From contig NC_088204.1 in the NCBI RefSeq assembly GCF_037126465.1, positions 72,167,807-72,231,806 on the forward strand: a stretch of DNA of 64,000 nt, in the 5' to 3' direction. The DNA is from Ornithodoros turicata. Lineage: Eukaryota; Arthropoda; Arachnida; Ixodida; Argasidae. The position numbers and the translations under genes are program-made. The notes beneath the pieces were generated by a model. It worked only from the letters and a program-made list of their open reading frames with translations. It made no database searches and had not been told where the DNA came from. Positions 21,217 to 31,755 of this stretch are shown here, one piece after another; the first letter of the stretch is position 1; the number at the start of each line of letters is the position of its first letter.

Positions 21217-21284
21217 ATGCCCGCCTGCTGTGGTTATGGGTGTGCTGACCGTACTGGCAAGGCACCGGGGACGACATTTCACAA
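21217..21284 (+). CDS. THAP-type zinc finger first exon (orphan)
   Basis: Reads MPACCGYGCADRTGKAPGTT then FHK. The CxxYGCxxR...FH pattern is the start of the C2CH THAP DNA-binding domain found in chromatin proteins and P-element-like transposases. The exon ends at a consensus gtaagt donor, so splicing is expected, but I find no downstream exon with the rest of the domain (later C, W, H and AVPTIF-type motif). It may be a gene fragment or a transposon exon. Confidence 0.6.
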
Positions 21285-21394
21285 GTAAGTGACTTGGTTT
21301 TACAAATAAATGTGATTTATTAGTCCACGAGCGGGGTGACAAAACGTTGCTGTTGAAGCATGTGCGCGGCACTTTGTGAATCGTATCTCAAGAT

Positions 21395-21940
21395 CTAAAC
21401 GTTGAACTTTAAGCAGTACGTTATCTGGATAGAGTCATTGTGATCATAGGCGCCGACTGCAGGGGGCGCGGGGGGCCCTTGCCCCCCCCCGGAACATGAA
21501 CTAGGGGGGGCGCCGCCTCCCCCGGGAAGTCCCGCTAAGAGGGAAACACCAACCTTTGGGGCTCGGCGCGCCCGGGTCAAAAGAGCAAAGAGGCACCAAC
21601 CCCCAAAATGCATCTTGCAATTTGTAAAATATGTATCCGCCCACCATACTCATCATCACAGTAGAAGGTGAGACGAAGAAACATAGAGGATGACACAACA
21701 CATAGCCTGAATTTCGCCCAAAGCAATCAGATCAATGAAACGAAGCAGTCGAAAAGGCACCAGCAGCCAGTCGTCGGAACGCATATCCGTTGGGCCATGA
21801 CCCACAGTTTGAGAAACACTGAATTTAGTGAGTGTTAGTAGACCATTGGTGACGTGGCTTTCGAATGTTCACGTATCTACCGCACCCGATCAAGAGATAA
21901 GATGCTGAGCAACGCGCGCTGCCATTTGGTCCGATAGGTA
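21395..21940. other. no gene identified
   Basis: Includes a G/C homopolymer-rich block at 21463-21530 of the 'cccccccccgg' kind common in tick-type repeats. Nothing else is supported. Confidence 0.3.
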
Positions 21941-21943
21941 TGG

Positions 21944-22062
21944 TAGCTTCGGGAACCGGAAATAATGTTCCCGGAAAAAAATTTCCCCGGAAGAAATGTC
22001 CCCGGAAAAAATGTTCCTGGAAGAAATGTCCCTCGGAAAAAATGTCCCCACGAGAAACATCC
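21944..22062 (+). repeat. degenerate tandem repeat of a roughly 15-bp unit (ggaaaaaatgtcccc)
   Basis: About six to seven imperfect copies of ggaa(a/g)aaatgtccc. A second cluster of the same unit in inverted orientation lies at 23597-23712, so the two may be subterminal repeats of one roughly 1.8-kb element. Confidence 0.7.
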
Positions 22063-22489
22063 ACATTTGGTGCGCGTGGAATTCTTGCGAAATCCCCGGT
22101 TGCGATATTGCAGGTCTTGAAGTCCTCTCGGGCTAAAAATAAATACTAAAATTCTTAACCACTTACTAAGTGTTTTTACTTGGAAAGCTCGACCTACTTT
22201 CCCTTACGATTTCGCGTACCGAATACACTGCAATCACTTGTCACGTTCGTTGATACAACGTGCACACTTGGCTGGGATATTCTTACTTTGTTTCTTTCTT
22301 CTTTTACTAAGAAGTATATCCTGCGTGACGTCGTACTGACTGATGTGCAATCAGAACGCCGGGATTTTGAGACTAGAGTTTAGGCCTGCTGACACAGCTA
22401 TCCTTTCAGGTTTGAGGGAATTAACGTCTCCCTAGTATTTTTCTTCATCAACATCAACATAAGAGCGGGACGTACTTTTTTTCTGTACC

Positions 22490-22690
22490 AGCTCGCGTGG
22501 AGTAGCGGTTTGGATGATCGCCTTTCACGTCGAGACTGGGAGGTGACACGGGTTCGAATCCTGTCACCAGGTGTGCTCCCTCAGGTTTTCCCTGGGTTTT
22601 CCGTCGGACTTTCCTGACGAATATCGGCACACTTAGCCCTGAAGTCGGCCCAGGACGCATACTAACCCCCTGTCACCCTCCCTCCTGCTG
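22490..22690 (+). mobile_element. tRNA-derived SINE
   Basis: RNA polymerase III A-box-like tggagtagcgg (about 22498-22508) and B-box ggttcgaatcc (22551-22561) set in a T-arm stem gtgaca/tgtcac. A non-tRNA body follows. There is no matching acceptor stem, so it is not a tRNA gene. Confidence 0.65.
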
Positions 22691-22983
22691 TCCTCTGTCC
22701 ATGCCTGTACACCGCGTACAGCAACAGTTGCTTCGCGGCGCTAACACGGAAAAAAACATTTTCTCTGCTAATTAGCACAGATGTGAAGTGTCACACAAAG
22801 TAGTATACGCCGTCCAGTTTCAACAAATCAGGAGAGAATATGTCATTCGGAATGGCCAGGAGCATGTCAAGTTCTGTTTTAGAAGTGCGCAGATCGACGT
22901 GCAGGGTGATGTGTAAAAAGGAAAATAAAATGCGGGGGGAAAAGCGACAAAATTGACAGGCAAAAATGTATTTCAAGATCAGA

Positions 22984-23120
22984 AGACCCAGGTTCGATTC
23001 CTGGCGTCAGCACCTCTTTTCCCTGAGTTGTTTGCTTTCGGTATTTCAATATGTCTAGCGGTGTCACATCTCGGGAGCCCCATGACTGTACAGGCCGCTT
23101 TGTTGCAAGACACAACGAAG
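22984..23120 (+). mobile_element. second tRNA-derived SINE fragment
   Basis: B-box ggttcgattcc (22991-23001) inside a perfect T-arm (ccagg/cctgg). No convincing A-box is in place, so the copy appears truncated. Confidence 0.45.
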
Positions 23121-23334
23121 AAAATTCACCAAAACTGACCCACAGCGACTCCCTCGGCAAAGAAATGCTATGTGTGAGTAGTCATTTTAAAATGGAATTG
23201 AATACGAATAAATTAAGCGACTCGTTGAATAACCGTAATTGGATACATATACAACATATATTGGAATACAAACACGTACGGTATATGTATGCCTAAGTAT
23301 AGCGCTTACTCTTTTCTTCCCTACATGTGCCGGC

Positions 23335-23355
23335 GGGGGGGGGGGGGGGGGGGGG
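23335..23355. repeat. poly-G run, 21 bases
   Basis: Uninterrupted G run; the length is prone to sequencing error. Confidence 0.9.
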
Positions 23356-23596
23356 TATATGTTTATTCACACAAAAAGGAGATGCCGGACTTAATGTGCA
23401 GCTTCGGGACTATTCAAATATATTCGGTTTAGTAGAAGCATCAATTCTATTTGGAACTCGAACATTGAATTCCATATTTGATTCGGAAATGGAATAGGAT
23501 ATACGATTACTCGCTTTGGTGCTCAAAAATCCAAACGTTCACACCGTCTTAGTAAAAAATCAACGTCCGAAGGCAACCAGTCCACGCGTACCAAAA

Positions 23597-23712
23597 GTGA
23601 ATTTTCCTCAGGGGGCATTTTTTTCCGGGGACATTTGTTCCTGCGAACATTTTTTTCCGGGGGCATTTCTTCCGGGGACATTTTTTCCTGGGACATTTCT
23701 TCCTGGACCCGG
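23597..23712 (-). repeat. degenerate tandem repeat, inverted partner of 21944-22062
   Basis: About six copies of gggg(a)catttttt(t)cc, the reverse complement of the ggaaaaaatgtcccc unit. Confidence 0.7.
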
Positions 23713-24203
23713 TAGCTTCACCGGAGTCTTGTACGCGTTGCTAAAAAAAGTAAGTGATTACCGTTACCGCTACTCTGTACGAAACTCTGTACTGTGTACG
23801 AAAAAGTAAGATTTTACCGTCACAGATTACTCGTCGGAAAAAATAATGACGTAACGTTTTCAAAAGTAGCGCGTTACCTTGCCAACTACTTTTGATATCT
23901 GAAAGAAAAAGTACAAACAGAACAGAAATGGCTGACGCCGCGGCGCTTAAAGGTACTGTAAAGCAGCACCGATCAAATGTCATTTAGTGTGGCTGTTCGA
24001 TAGTCCAAGCCATCAGGACAAAAACAGCGCAAGTTTCATTCCAGTCGACCGTGCAATTAATTAGAAACTTACAATTAAAGAATACGGGCAACACTGTACT
24101 AGGTATTCGAAATGAATCCGTACTCCTGGCACATACGGCGGCAACCACATTGCATGCGTATAACACTGGACCCGACAAAACAATCCACCACAATCCACCA
24201 TAA

Positions 24204-27200
24204 AATCCGCCCCTGCAATCCACACAACGATCCACATCTCAGCTCAAGAATAGCGTCCTATCTAACTCTAACAAGCTACGAGGAACTAATATTTACATAA
24301 ATGAGGACTTTTCCGCGGGTGTACGTAAAGCCCGAAGCGAACTTATCAAGCATGCTAAACAATTAAATGAAAAGTACCGGCTTCGGTATGATAAGCTTAT
24401 CATAGGCGATAAGCAGTTCGTCTTTGATTCACACTCAAACAGTGTTAAAGAAACCTCAGTAAGGCCACGTACTGAAAAAAAACTAAGTGAATCTATGTCG
24501 TTCTCTGTTTTATGTTTCAATGCGCGAAGTGTTGTAAATAAAAAATCTGATGTTGAAGCAATGCTGATTGAACACAATTCAGATATTATTGCTATTACGG
24601 AAACTTGGCTTTCCGACCATATTAGTTCGGACGAGATATTCCCTGACGACTATGTTGTGATTAGGAAGGACAGGTCATCCCGAGGAGGGGGTGTTGCACT
24701 GTTGGTTAAGAAAAATTTAGAATTCACTGTCCTCCCTCCTACTAGTCTAGAAAGTGCTTGGTGTAAATTAAACACAGCAATTGGAAATGTGATTATAGGA
24801 GTTGTTTATAGGCCCCCTAACGCCGCTCCATCTGTGTTAGAGACGCTCAATGACTACCTAAGTGACTTAATCAAAAATAATCAGAAGATAATTGTGTGCG
24901 GTGATTTTAACCTGGAAGGTGTAGACTGGAATAACCTTACCAGAGGTACTTGTAGGGACAGACACAGTGCTGATGTATTAATTGACATTGCTTTCAAACA
25001 TAATCTGCAGCAAGTAGTGTCTGACCCTACGAGAGTTACATCAGCCACATCCTCCTTGCTTGACCTGATGTTCGTTAATCCAACCATGATGGATTTCCGA
25101 CGTGACACTATCAAAGGCATATCTGATCACAAGGCTGTCCTGCTTAATTGTTCTTTGGTATTACATAGGAGGCCAGATAAGTATGTAACTTTTCATGATT
25201 TTGGAACAGCCGACGACACTGCAATTATTGACCATCTAGCCTTAGAATTTGACAGATTTTCTACAATGGTAGTTGCACTCGACAGCGATGAGGTTTGGTC
25301 GATATTCATTGGTATAGTGAAGTTCTGTTTGCAGTCTTATGTTCCTTTGAAGAGGAAGCGAACAGGCAGAAGGAGGCCATGGGTTACGCGTGAGATTATC
25401 CATCTTAAGCGTCGCATAAATAGGCGTACTAAAAGGGGTCACGCTGATACCGTAGCTATACGAGAGCTGAGGAAAAAGCTCCGCAACACGCTTAGGGCTA
25501 ATAGACATACATTCCTTAACAGTACCTTGCGGGACTTTATGGTTAGTTCCCCACAAAAGTTCTGGCGTTATCTCACTCCTAACAGGAGAAGCATGAATCA
25601 AATACCTGCGAGTAGGACCCTCACTGCAGATTCCTTCAATGACCACTTCGTCTCCGTGTACTCTGTTGACGACAACAGTAGCCCATCGCATGTCAACGAC
25701 AAAGAAATCCCTCAAATCCCTGATGTGTCTTTTAATTCGCCTGGTATTTTGTCCCTCCTACTCAGCCTAGATACGAAAAAGAGCGAAGGGCCTGACGGTA
25801 TCCCAAATGCCTTTTTAAAGCGCTATGCGGAGTGGATATCACTTTATTTAGAGTTAATATTCCGGAAGGTATACGATTCAGGACAAATTCCTCGTGCTTG
25901 GAAATTAGCAAAGATAATACCAGTTCCAAAAAAATCTGAAGCGTTATCAGTCAATGATTATCGGCCTATTTCATTGCTGTCTAGTTGTTCGAAGATTTTT
26001 GAGCACATAGTATACTGTCATTTGTCTGGTTTCTTAGAAGAACATTCTGTGTTAAGCAGACTTCAGTATGGTTTTCGAAAGCGTTCTTCAACAACTTACC
26101 AACTCATCGAGTTTGTACATGATATTGCGATGTCTATTAATTCCTCTAAAGAGATGGACGTGATTTTTTTAGACCTGGAGAAAGCGTTCGACAGAGTGTC
26201 GCACTCAAAACTATTCCTAAAACTTCGCTCCGTTTTTAAAAATAGTAAACTCATATCATGCCTAGAATCATACCTCACTGAAAGGCGGCAATTCGTATAT
26301 TTTGATGGTTCACGTTCTCGTACGTCTACTGTAAGTTCTGGAGTCCCTCAAGGATCAGTCCTTGGGCCCTTGTTCTTCCTCCTATATATAAACGATTTGC
26401 CAAATGTAGTTTCCGTTGATATCAAGCTTTTCGCAGACGATTGCGTGCTGTATAAAGAGATAAGTTCACATCAAGACCAAGAATGCCTACAATCTTCTCT
26501 TGACTCTGTAAAAAATTGGTGCGATTCTTGGCAGATGTCTATTAACACACAAAAAAGCGTCCACATGAAGATAACAGCGAAAAAGAAAAATGTCTTTCCC
26601 TTCAAGTATTCCGTCAGTGGGCGGCCTCTACAGAAGGTCGGTAAACACAAGTACCTAGGCCTTACAATTAGCGAGGATCTGAAATGGGATCAACACATAG
26701 CTGAAGTCATTAGTAGGGCCAGTAGAAAGCTTTACATGCTGAGGAGAAATCTTAGTAATGCCGATCGGCAGGTAAAGCTTATTGCTTACGAAACACTAGT
26801 ACGTTCCATTATTGACTATGGGTCTCTCGTCTGGTTCCCAGAGATAGGAGCAAAGATAAAAGAACTTGAGCTAATTCAAAGGAAAGCAATCCGGTTTGTA
26901 AATAACAAATATTCTCGTTTCGATTCTCCAACTCGTATGCTCCAAGAAGCAGGAATCTTGAGCCTCCATGCTAGAAACAAAATACAACGTCTTAAACTCC
27001 TTTGGTCCATACTTAATGACGAGACTTGTATTGCAAAACGCAAGTATCTAACATTATCTAGCGTTGGTAGTCGTCGCACTAAGCACACTAAACACTTGGT
27101 GCAATACCGCTTTAGGACCAACTGCTTGCGGCATTCTTTTTTCCCCAAAACCATTGATAACTGGAATGGCTTGCCACAGGTAGCTATTGACTGCGGCACT

Positions 27201-27248
27201 CTCACTTCTTTTGTAGCATGCATCACTGAACTCCTTCGGGAGCCATGA
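24204..27248 (+). CDS. non-LTR retrotransposon polyprotein: ORF1 tail, AP endonuclease, reverse transcriptase
   Basis: The ATG-initiated frame runs 24495-27248 (917 codons) and has all expected blocks. The endonuclease region includes LCFNARSVVNKKSDVEAM, ITETWLS, CGDFN and GISDH. The reverse transcriptase includes YRPISLLSSCSKIFE, SGVPQGSVLGPLFFLLYIN and the FADD catalytic motif, followed by a thumb and the C-terminal WNGLP region. The same frame is open upstream to 24204. There it reads LRGTNIYINEDFSAGVRKAR and so on, typical of the C-terminus of LINE ORF1 proteins, so ORF1 runs into ORF2 without a stop. It resembles the CR1/Jockey-like group. No frameshift or stop was seen, so the copy is young, though 5' truncated. 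Confidence 0.9.
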   Translation, partial: NPPLQSTQRSTSQLKNSVLSNSNKLRGTNIYINEDFSAGVRKARSELIKHAKQLNEKYRLRYDKLIIGDKQFVFDSHSNSVKETSVRPRTEKKLSESMSFSVLCFNARSVVNKKSDVEAMLIEHNSDIIAITETWLSDHISSDEIFPDDYVVIRKDRSSRGGGVALLVKKNLEFTVLPPTSLESAWCKLNTAIGNVIIGVVYRPPNAAPSVLETLNDYLSDLIKNNQKIIVCGDFNLEGVDWNNLTRGTCRDRHSADVLIDIAFKHNLQQVVSDPTRVTSATSSLLDLMFVNPTMMDFRRDTIKGISDHKAVLLNCSLVLHRRPDKYVTFHDFGTADDTAIIDHLALEFDRFSTMVVALDSDEVWSIFIGIVKFCLQSYVPLKRKRTGRRRPWVTREIIHLKRRINRRTKRGHADTVAIRELRKKLRNTLRANRHTFLNSTLRDFMVSSPQKFWRYLTPNRRSMNQIPASRTLTADSFNDHFVSVYSVDDNSSPSHVNDKEIPQIPDVSFNSPGILSLLLSLDTKKSEGPDGIPNAFLKRYAEWISLYLELIFRKVYDSGQIPRAWKLAKIIPVPKKSEALSVNDYRPISLLSSCSKIFEHIVYCHLSGFLEEHSVLSRLQYGFRKRSSTTYQLIEFVHDIAMSINSSKEMDVIFLDLEKAFDRVSHSKLFLKLRSVFKNSKLISCLESYLTERRQFVYFDGSRSRTSTVSSGVPQGSVLGPLFFLLYINDLPNVVSVDIKLFADDCVLYKEISSHQDQECLQSSLDSVKNWCDSWQMSINTQKSVHMKITAKKKNVFPFKYSVSGRPLQKVGKHKYLGLTISEDLKWDQHIAEVISRASRKLYMLRRNLSNADRQVKLIAYETLVRSIIDYGSLVWFPEIGAKIKELELIQRKAIRFVNNKYSRFDSPTRMLQEAGILSLHARNKIQRLKLLWSILNDETCIAKRKYLTLSSVGSRRTKHTKHLVQYRFRTNCLRHSFFPKTIDNWNGLPQVAIDCGTLTSFVACITELLREP

Positions 27249-27444
27249 TTATGTCCATCCTTTCGTCTTGTATTTATTTTATTTTCAGTGCATTTATTTC
27301 CTCTTGCTACCTATTTAGTATACGGGCAGTGCACAGCCCTCGGTTGTTTTTGTAATTTAGAGATGTAGTTTAGTGTTGTATTTGTATGTCCCTCCTTCTA
27401 TGGCGCTTGCGCCAGAAGTATTATAAATAAATAAATAAATAAAT
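27249..27444 (+). mobile_element. LINE 3' UTR and ATAA-repeat tail
   Basis: Short 3' UTR ending in an ataaataaataaataaat run (27423-27444), the usual terminal microsatellite of this LINE type. Confidence 0.75.
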
Positions 27445-27989
27445 CTGAGGATAAACGGATAAGCGAACTGAAATGAAATGCTGAGCCGTTGAAAAAAATG
27501 TGTCAGACGTTCAAGAAGCCAGACAGCGTTGGGACTTGTTTGTTCACAGAGGTTCACAGAGAGAGTTTGTTCGTTCGAAAGAGGCCGCGAACAGAAGGAG
27601 CGCGCAGGCGCAGTAGAGAAATAGGGAGAGCCTCCATCGAACAGCGCTGGGTTACTTCGCAAAAACAGGGGTTAACAGGTTAAACTGTTAACAGGGGTTT
27701 CAGAATGCATAAGTAAACAGGAAAACTAATAATATGGTTACTAAAATAACGAAGTTCCGATGTAATAGTGCGTAATACCAATTTTCAGTGTTGCCCGCTG
27801 TAGAGGGGGTTGTTTGACACCAGGCGTCGCACCGCTCCACTACGCCGCATCTTTCATGGCAAATTTAAAATATTTATAGCGCGTTGTCGGTCGTATGGTT
27901 CCGCATATGGTATTTAGAAGCAACAAAGTCTCTAGTCACATCACCGGCATATCATGCTTGTCTATACTGCTTTACAGTACCTTTAACCG

Positions 27990-29514
27990 CGAGCGTACTG
28001 CATGCTGCAAGGAAGCTCAAAGCAGACAGGAATTTTTCTTGAGGGAAGCGTTGCAGGCATTTCAACAAGATGTTGTTTCTGTACTTTCTCTCCACCGCCA
28101 TCAACATGCCAGATGGCTTAGGCCACGGCGACAAGTCATTGGAAATCGCCCATATCATTCTCATGTCGACAGTATTCCGCAAAAGACTGGCAGGACCACA
28201 TGAATGCATAAGAGTCCCAATAGGTTATCGGAGCGGAGCGTTCTGTGTTCTCGGTGCATCTCGGATAATAAGAAAAGACGAAAGAGTAGCACAAATGATT
28301 CATCAGGTTCATGGTACCACCTACAACCCAACCTACGGTATTAAGGGCGAATTACGGAAAGATAATCCACATGAATGTGGTGGGTACAGCACTCGAAAAT
28401 ACACTGCAGGGGCGGACCACTGTGACAATTTACCTAGGGTAAGAAACTGGAAAAAATCCTAGAGATAAGACAGGACTGTCTCGGAATTTGCAGAGGGCAG
28501 TCCAGTTGTTATTGTCTTCCCGAAAAATGTGGCTGTTTGATCTCAAAGTAATCGGTTAGTTGGAGATTGATTATTGAAAAATTGTAATGAAATTACTCAG
28601 AAAATTACTTAGTGGCTAGAAAAGTAATCAATTACGCTGCAAATTACTAGTAAAGTGATTAGCCGTTTCGCACAGGTCTGCGCGGTGAAGTTATCAACGA
28701 TGAGTGAGCTAAAAAGAAAAAAAAAAAGAGGAGAAATTAGCACCACCAACGTGGAAGCGGCTACTCCACGTAAACAACCCAACGATCAATTGTACACTCT
28801 CTATTGTACTTTTAGTGAACTGTAGCGTTCGTTCGTTTGTAGCTCAAACGTCGCAATGCCAGTACTGGACAGCTGTTTCGGCCTTGTTGGGCCCCATCAA
28901 CAGTACGCAGGCACGCAACGTTTGAGTGGATGGCGTCAGAAGGTCACGTAACACGTGATTCCTCCCGTCAGGGTGAGAGAACTTTCGTTCGGTCGAGGGA
29001 AGCGTTCGTTCGTTAAGGCAGCAGCAGAGCAACAGCAGCGGAGCAGCAGAGCTGCAGCGACACGAGCGGTCCCATAGCACTGGGCGAGAGCAGCAGAGCT
29101 GCCGAGCTGCAGAAATTCCCTGCTGCTCTCGTATCCGAATTTTTCGTTGCTGTGCTGCCCTGTTGCTCTGCAGCCTGAGCAGCCGGTCTCGAAAGTCAAT
29201 CAGGAGGCTGGTTGGTATTGTTTTCGTTCGACGGTGTTTAGGGTTAGCAGGGCGGTGAGTGACGGCAGAAGGTTTGTTTCTTTTTGTCCTGTGATTTGAT
29301 TCTGAGGATCTGGATACGCTTGTGATTGCCAGTAGTTTGGAGCGAGTGTTCAATCATCGGGATGCATGAAGTGCGCATTCAGGACATAATTCAGTTCATA
29401 AGTTCAATAAAGTGTTCGACCGAACCTACGTGATTCATATGTTGTGTACCAGTTGTAGCTACATGTTCGCTTGTTTTCTCAAAAGTACTTCAAAACGCGT
29501 GACCTGATAACGTA
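27990..29514. other. no gene confirmed; CAG/CTG-rich block
   Basis: 28000-28210 is open on both strands but unrecognised. 28545-28680 has gtaatc/gattac words like a decayed hAT end. 29010-29170 is rich in agcagc/gctgct. An AATAAA occurs at about 29404. Nothing is firm enough to call a gene. Confidence 0.3.
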
Positions 29515-29949
29515 CAGTGCTGGACAAAAGTTTACGGAACGCGCGAGCGGCGTATTTTCTCTGGGCAGAGATACCCTAGCGGCGAGCGGAAGCGGGCAAG
29601 TCCAGTCGTTCAAAGGGATGGAAGAGTGCGCTTGTGGCGACCCGCCGTGGCAGCAGTGGTAACTTTGCTTTTGAGTGTAACGAACGCCAAAATTGTTTCG
29701 TCTTCGGTCTACTGCACCGAGCACGATTGGCTATCGCGGGAAGGAAGTCTCTCCGCTATCGGAGAGATAACAGGGCGCTAAGATGAATTGAGGTGACAAC
29801 GGGCTGCAGTGCCTAGCTTTTTGTCATTTTATTATACAAAAACAGAAGAGCGTGTACCCTTGAACACACACACACACACACACACACAAAAAGAGTCGAG
29901 GGAGAGATACTGTCTCAATACTTTGTCGGCCCCCCTTTCGCAGCAATAA

Positions 29950-30277
29950 CTCAGGCCATGCGCACAGGAAGGGAAGCGTATAGTCGACGGACAAGGTCCA
30001 CGTCTTCGCGTAGCAAGGATCACTCTGCTTCTATAAATTCCCACAGTGCGTCCTTGCTCCTTGTAGGCGTTCGTCTCTTGTTCATCCTATTCTTCAGGAT
30101 GCCCCAGACGTTTTCGATTATGTTTAAGTCCGGGCTCTGTGCAGGCCATGTCAGCTGCATTACGCTGAGGTCGTCGAGAGGACGCTGCTCCCCTATGCTC
30201 TGGACGGGCCGTTCCCGGATGGGTGCTACCATTACCAGCATGATGGCAGCTCCGTCCATCGTAGTAAAACTGTCCAA
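29950..30277 (-). pseudogene. Tc1 transposase C-terminal half (left arm)
   Basis: Reads MQLTWPAQSPDLNIIENVWG and ILKNRMNKRRTPTRSKDAL; the 'WPAQSPDLNxIENxW' block holds the last aspartate/glutamate of the DDE/D triad. There is no N-terminal DNA-binding domain. Confidence 0.8.
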
Positions 30278-30563
30278 CGCCTTCTCGACGACCTCAGCGT
30301 AATGCAGCTGACATGGCCTGCGCAGAGCACGGACTTAAACATCATAGAAAACGTCTGGGGCATCCTGAAGAATAGGATGAGCAAGACACGGACACCTACA
30401 AGGAGCAAGGACGCACTCTGCGAATTTATAGAAGGAGAGTGGTCCTTGGTACGTGAAGACGTGGACCTTGTCCGTCGACTATACGCTTCCCTTCCTGTGC
30501 GCATGGCCTCCGTTATTGCTGCGAAAGGGGGGGCCGACAAAGTATTGAGACACTATCGCCTCC
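30227..30563 (+). pseudogene. Tc1 transposase C-terminal half (right arm)
   Basis: Reads YHYQHDGSSVHRSKTVQ (second catalytic Asp region), then MQLTWPAQSTDLNIIENVWG, then LYASLPVRMASVIAAKGG. It diverges from the left arm by several substitutions. Confidence 0.8.
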
Positions 30564-30943
30564 CCACCTCTTTGTGTGTGTGTGTTCAAGGGTACACGCT
30601 CTTTTCTTCTGTGTTTGCCTACTAAAAAAAAGAAAATACTAGGCACTGCAGCCCATTGTCACCTCAATTCATCTTAGCGCCCTGTTATCTCTCCGATAGC
30701 GGAGAGACTTCCTTCTCGCGACAGCCACTCACGCTCGGTGCAGTAGACCGAAAACGAAACCATTTTGGCGTTCGTTACACTCGAAATCAAAGTTACCACT
30801 ACTACCACCGAGGGTCGCCACAAGTGCACTCTTCCATCCCCTCTGAGCGAGTGGACTCGCCCGCTTCCGCTCGCCGCTAGGGTGTCTCTGCCCAGAGAAA
30901 ATACGCCGCTCGCGCGTTCCGTAAACTTTTGTCCAGCACTGTA

Positions 30944-31747
30944 CAAGCAAATTACTTTCACGTCAATGCCGTGTGAAAACCAAACCGAACAAATTTCTTG
31001 TGGTCGGTATTGCAAGACCTTGCTAGGTGGTTGTAAATGAAACTGACCCTTGAAAAGGGTTATATGGAGATAGACAACGTTCAGACAACAAAAAAAAAAA
31101 AAAGGTTCGACAGAGATAGATAATGAACCCATTCCTTGTGAAAACAGGAAGAAAACAGTGAATACTAGAAGAAGGGGCCTTTGTTTTCGTTAGACAATTT
31201 TATTTCACTAATAGCAACGTACGCATTTGACAGTCACCGTAAGTCAAAATATCGAATACTATAGTAACGAGGCAATATTTATACGTCAAAATCCCGTAGA
31301 AGAATCTCCACACAACACAGCAAGGACTGTTCTGCACAGCAGTAGGACGAACCTACGTTGAATGTCATGAAGCTGACTACACATCAACGAAGAGTCAATC
31401 AGGTAATACGAGGCTCAGACCACCACCACACTCATCTCAAAATTCACTTATGAGCTCCAAATCCACAATATATCTCTCAAACAAACGCCTTTCACCTAGG
31501 ATTGCGTTCCTAGGTGTGTGTACTAAAAGGCTTAGCCGCTGCGTACGCCTTCGGAATGTGCGAAATGTAAACAATGCCACAGTTGCCAACACGCTTTGTG
31601 TTTCCTAAGCCGCTGCTGCCGCTAATTCAAAACGAAGCTAGGGGGCGCCTCCAGCAGCAGAGCAGCGGCAGCAGAAAGCTGCTCTGTTGCCGTGTTGCTG
31701 CTGCCGCGCCGCTGCTGCTTTGCTGCTGCTGCTCGCATAAAGCTATG
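30944..31747. other. no gene identified; imperfect CAG/CTG palindrome
   Basis: 31648-31735 is a cagcag...ctgctg tract that can fold on itself. The rest is unremarkable. Confidence 0.35.
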
Positions 31748-31755
31748 GGACCCGG

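Larger units (their letters stand above)
23947..27986. mobile_element. DNA transposon with 20-bp inverted ends, interrupted by a LINE
   Basis: ttaaaggtactgtaaagcag (23947-23966) and its exact reverse complement (27967-27986) bound the region. About 3.2 kb of it is the LINE at 24204-27444, leaving roughly 0.8 kb for the original element. No transposase was recognised and no target duplication was checked beyond the ends, so the superfamily is open. Confidence 0.55.
29515..30941. mobile_element. palindromic Tc1/mariner element
   Basis: Ends cagtgctggacaaaagttta and its inverse, each flanked by TA (29513-29514, 30942-30943). The arms of roughly 660 bp each carry the 3' half of a Tc1 transposase, reading outward from the centre in opposite directions. 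The 5' half of the transposase is missing, so the element is non-autonomous. A CA microsatellite lies at 29866-29888 in the left arm. Confidence 0.85.

Noticed and set aside
20844..21248. 134-codon + frame spanning the THAP exon region
   Set aside because: It overlaps the THAP exon in another frame and the divergent mini-exon. The THAP reading has family residues and a donor, this one does not.
22490..22565. tRNA gene
   Set aside because: A- and B-boxes and a T-arm are present, but no acceptor stem pairs and a SINE-like body follows.
25242..25715. 157-codon minus-strand frame
   Set aside because: Lies antisense to the LINE endonuclease/RT coding sequence; a shadow frame.
28844..29353. 169-codon minus-strand frame
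   Set aside because: The protein is dominated by translated CAG/CTG repeat (LLLLCCC, AAQQ) and has no recognisable domain.
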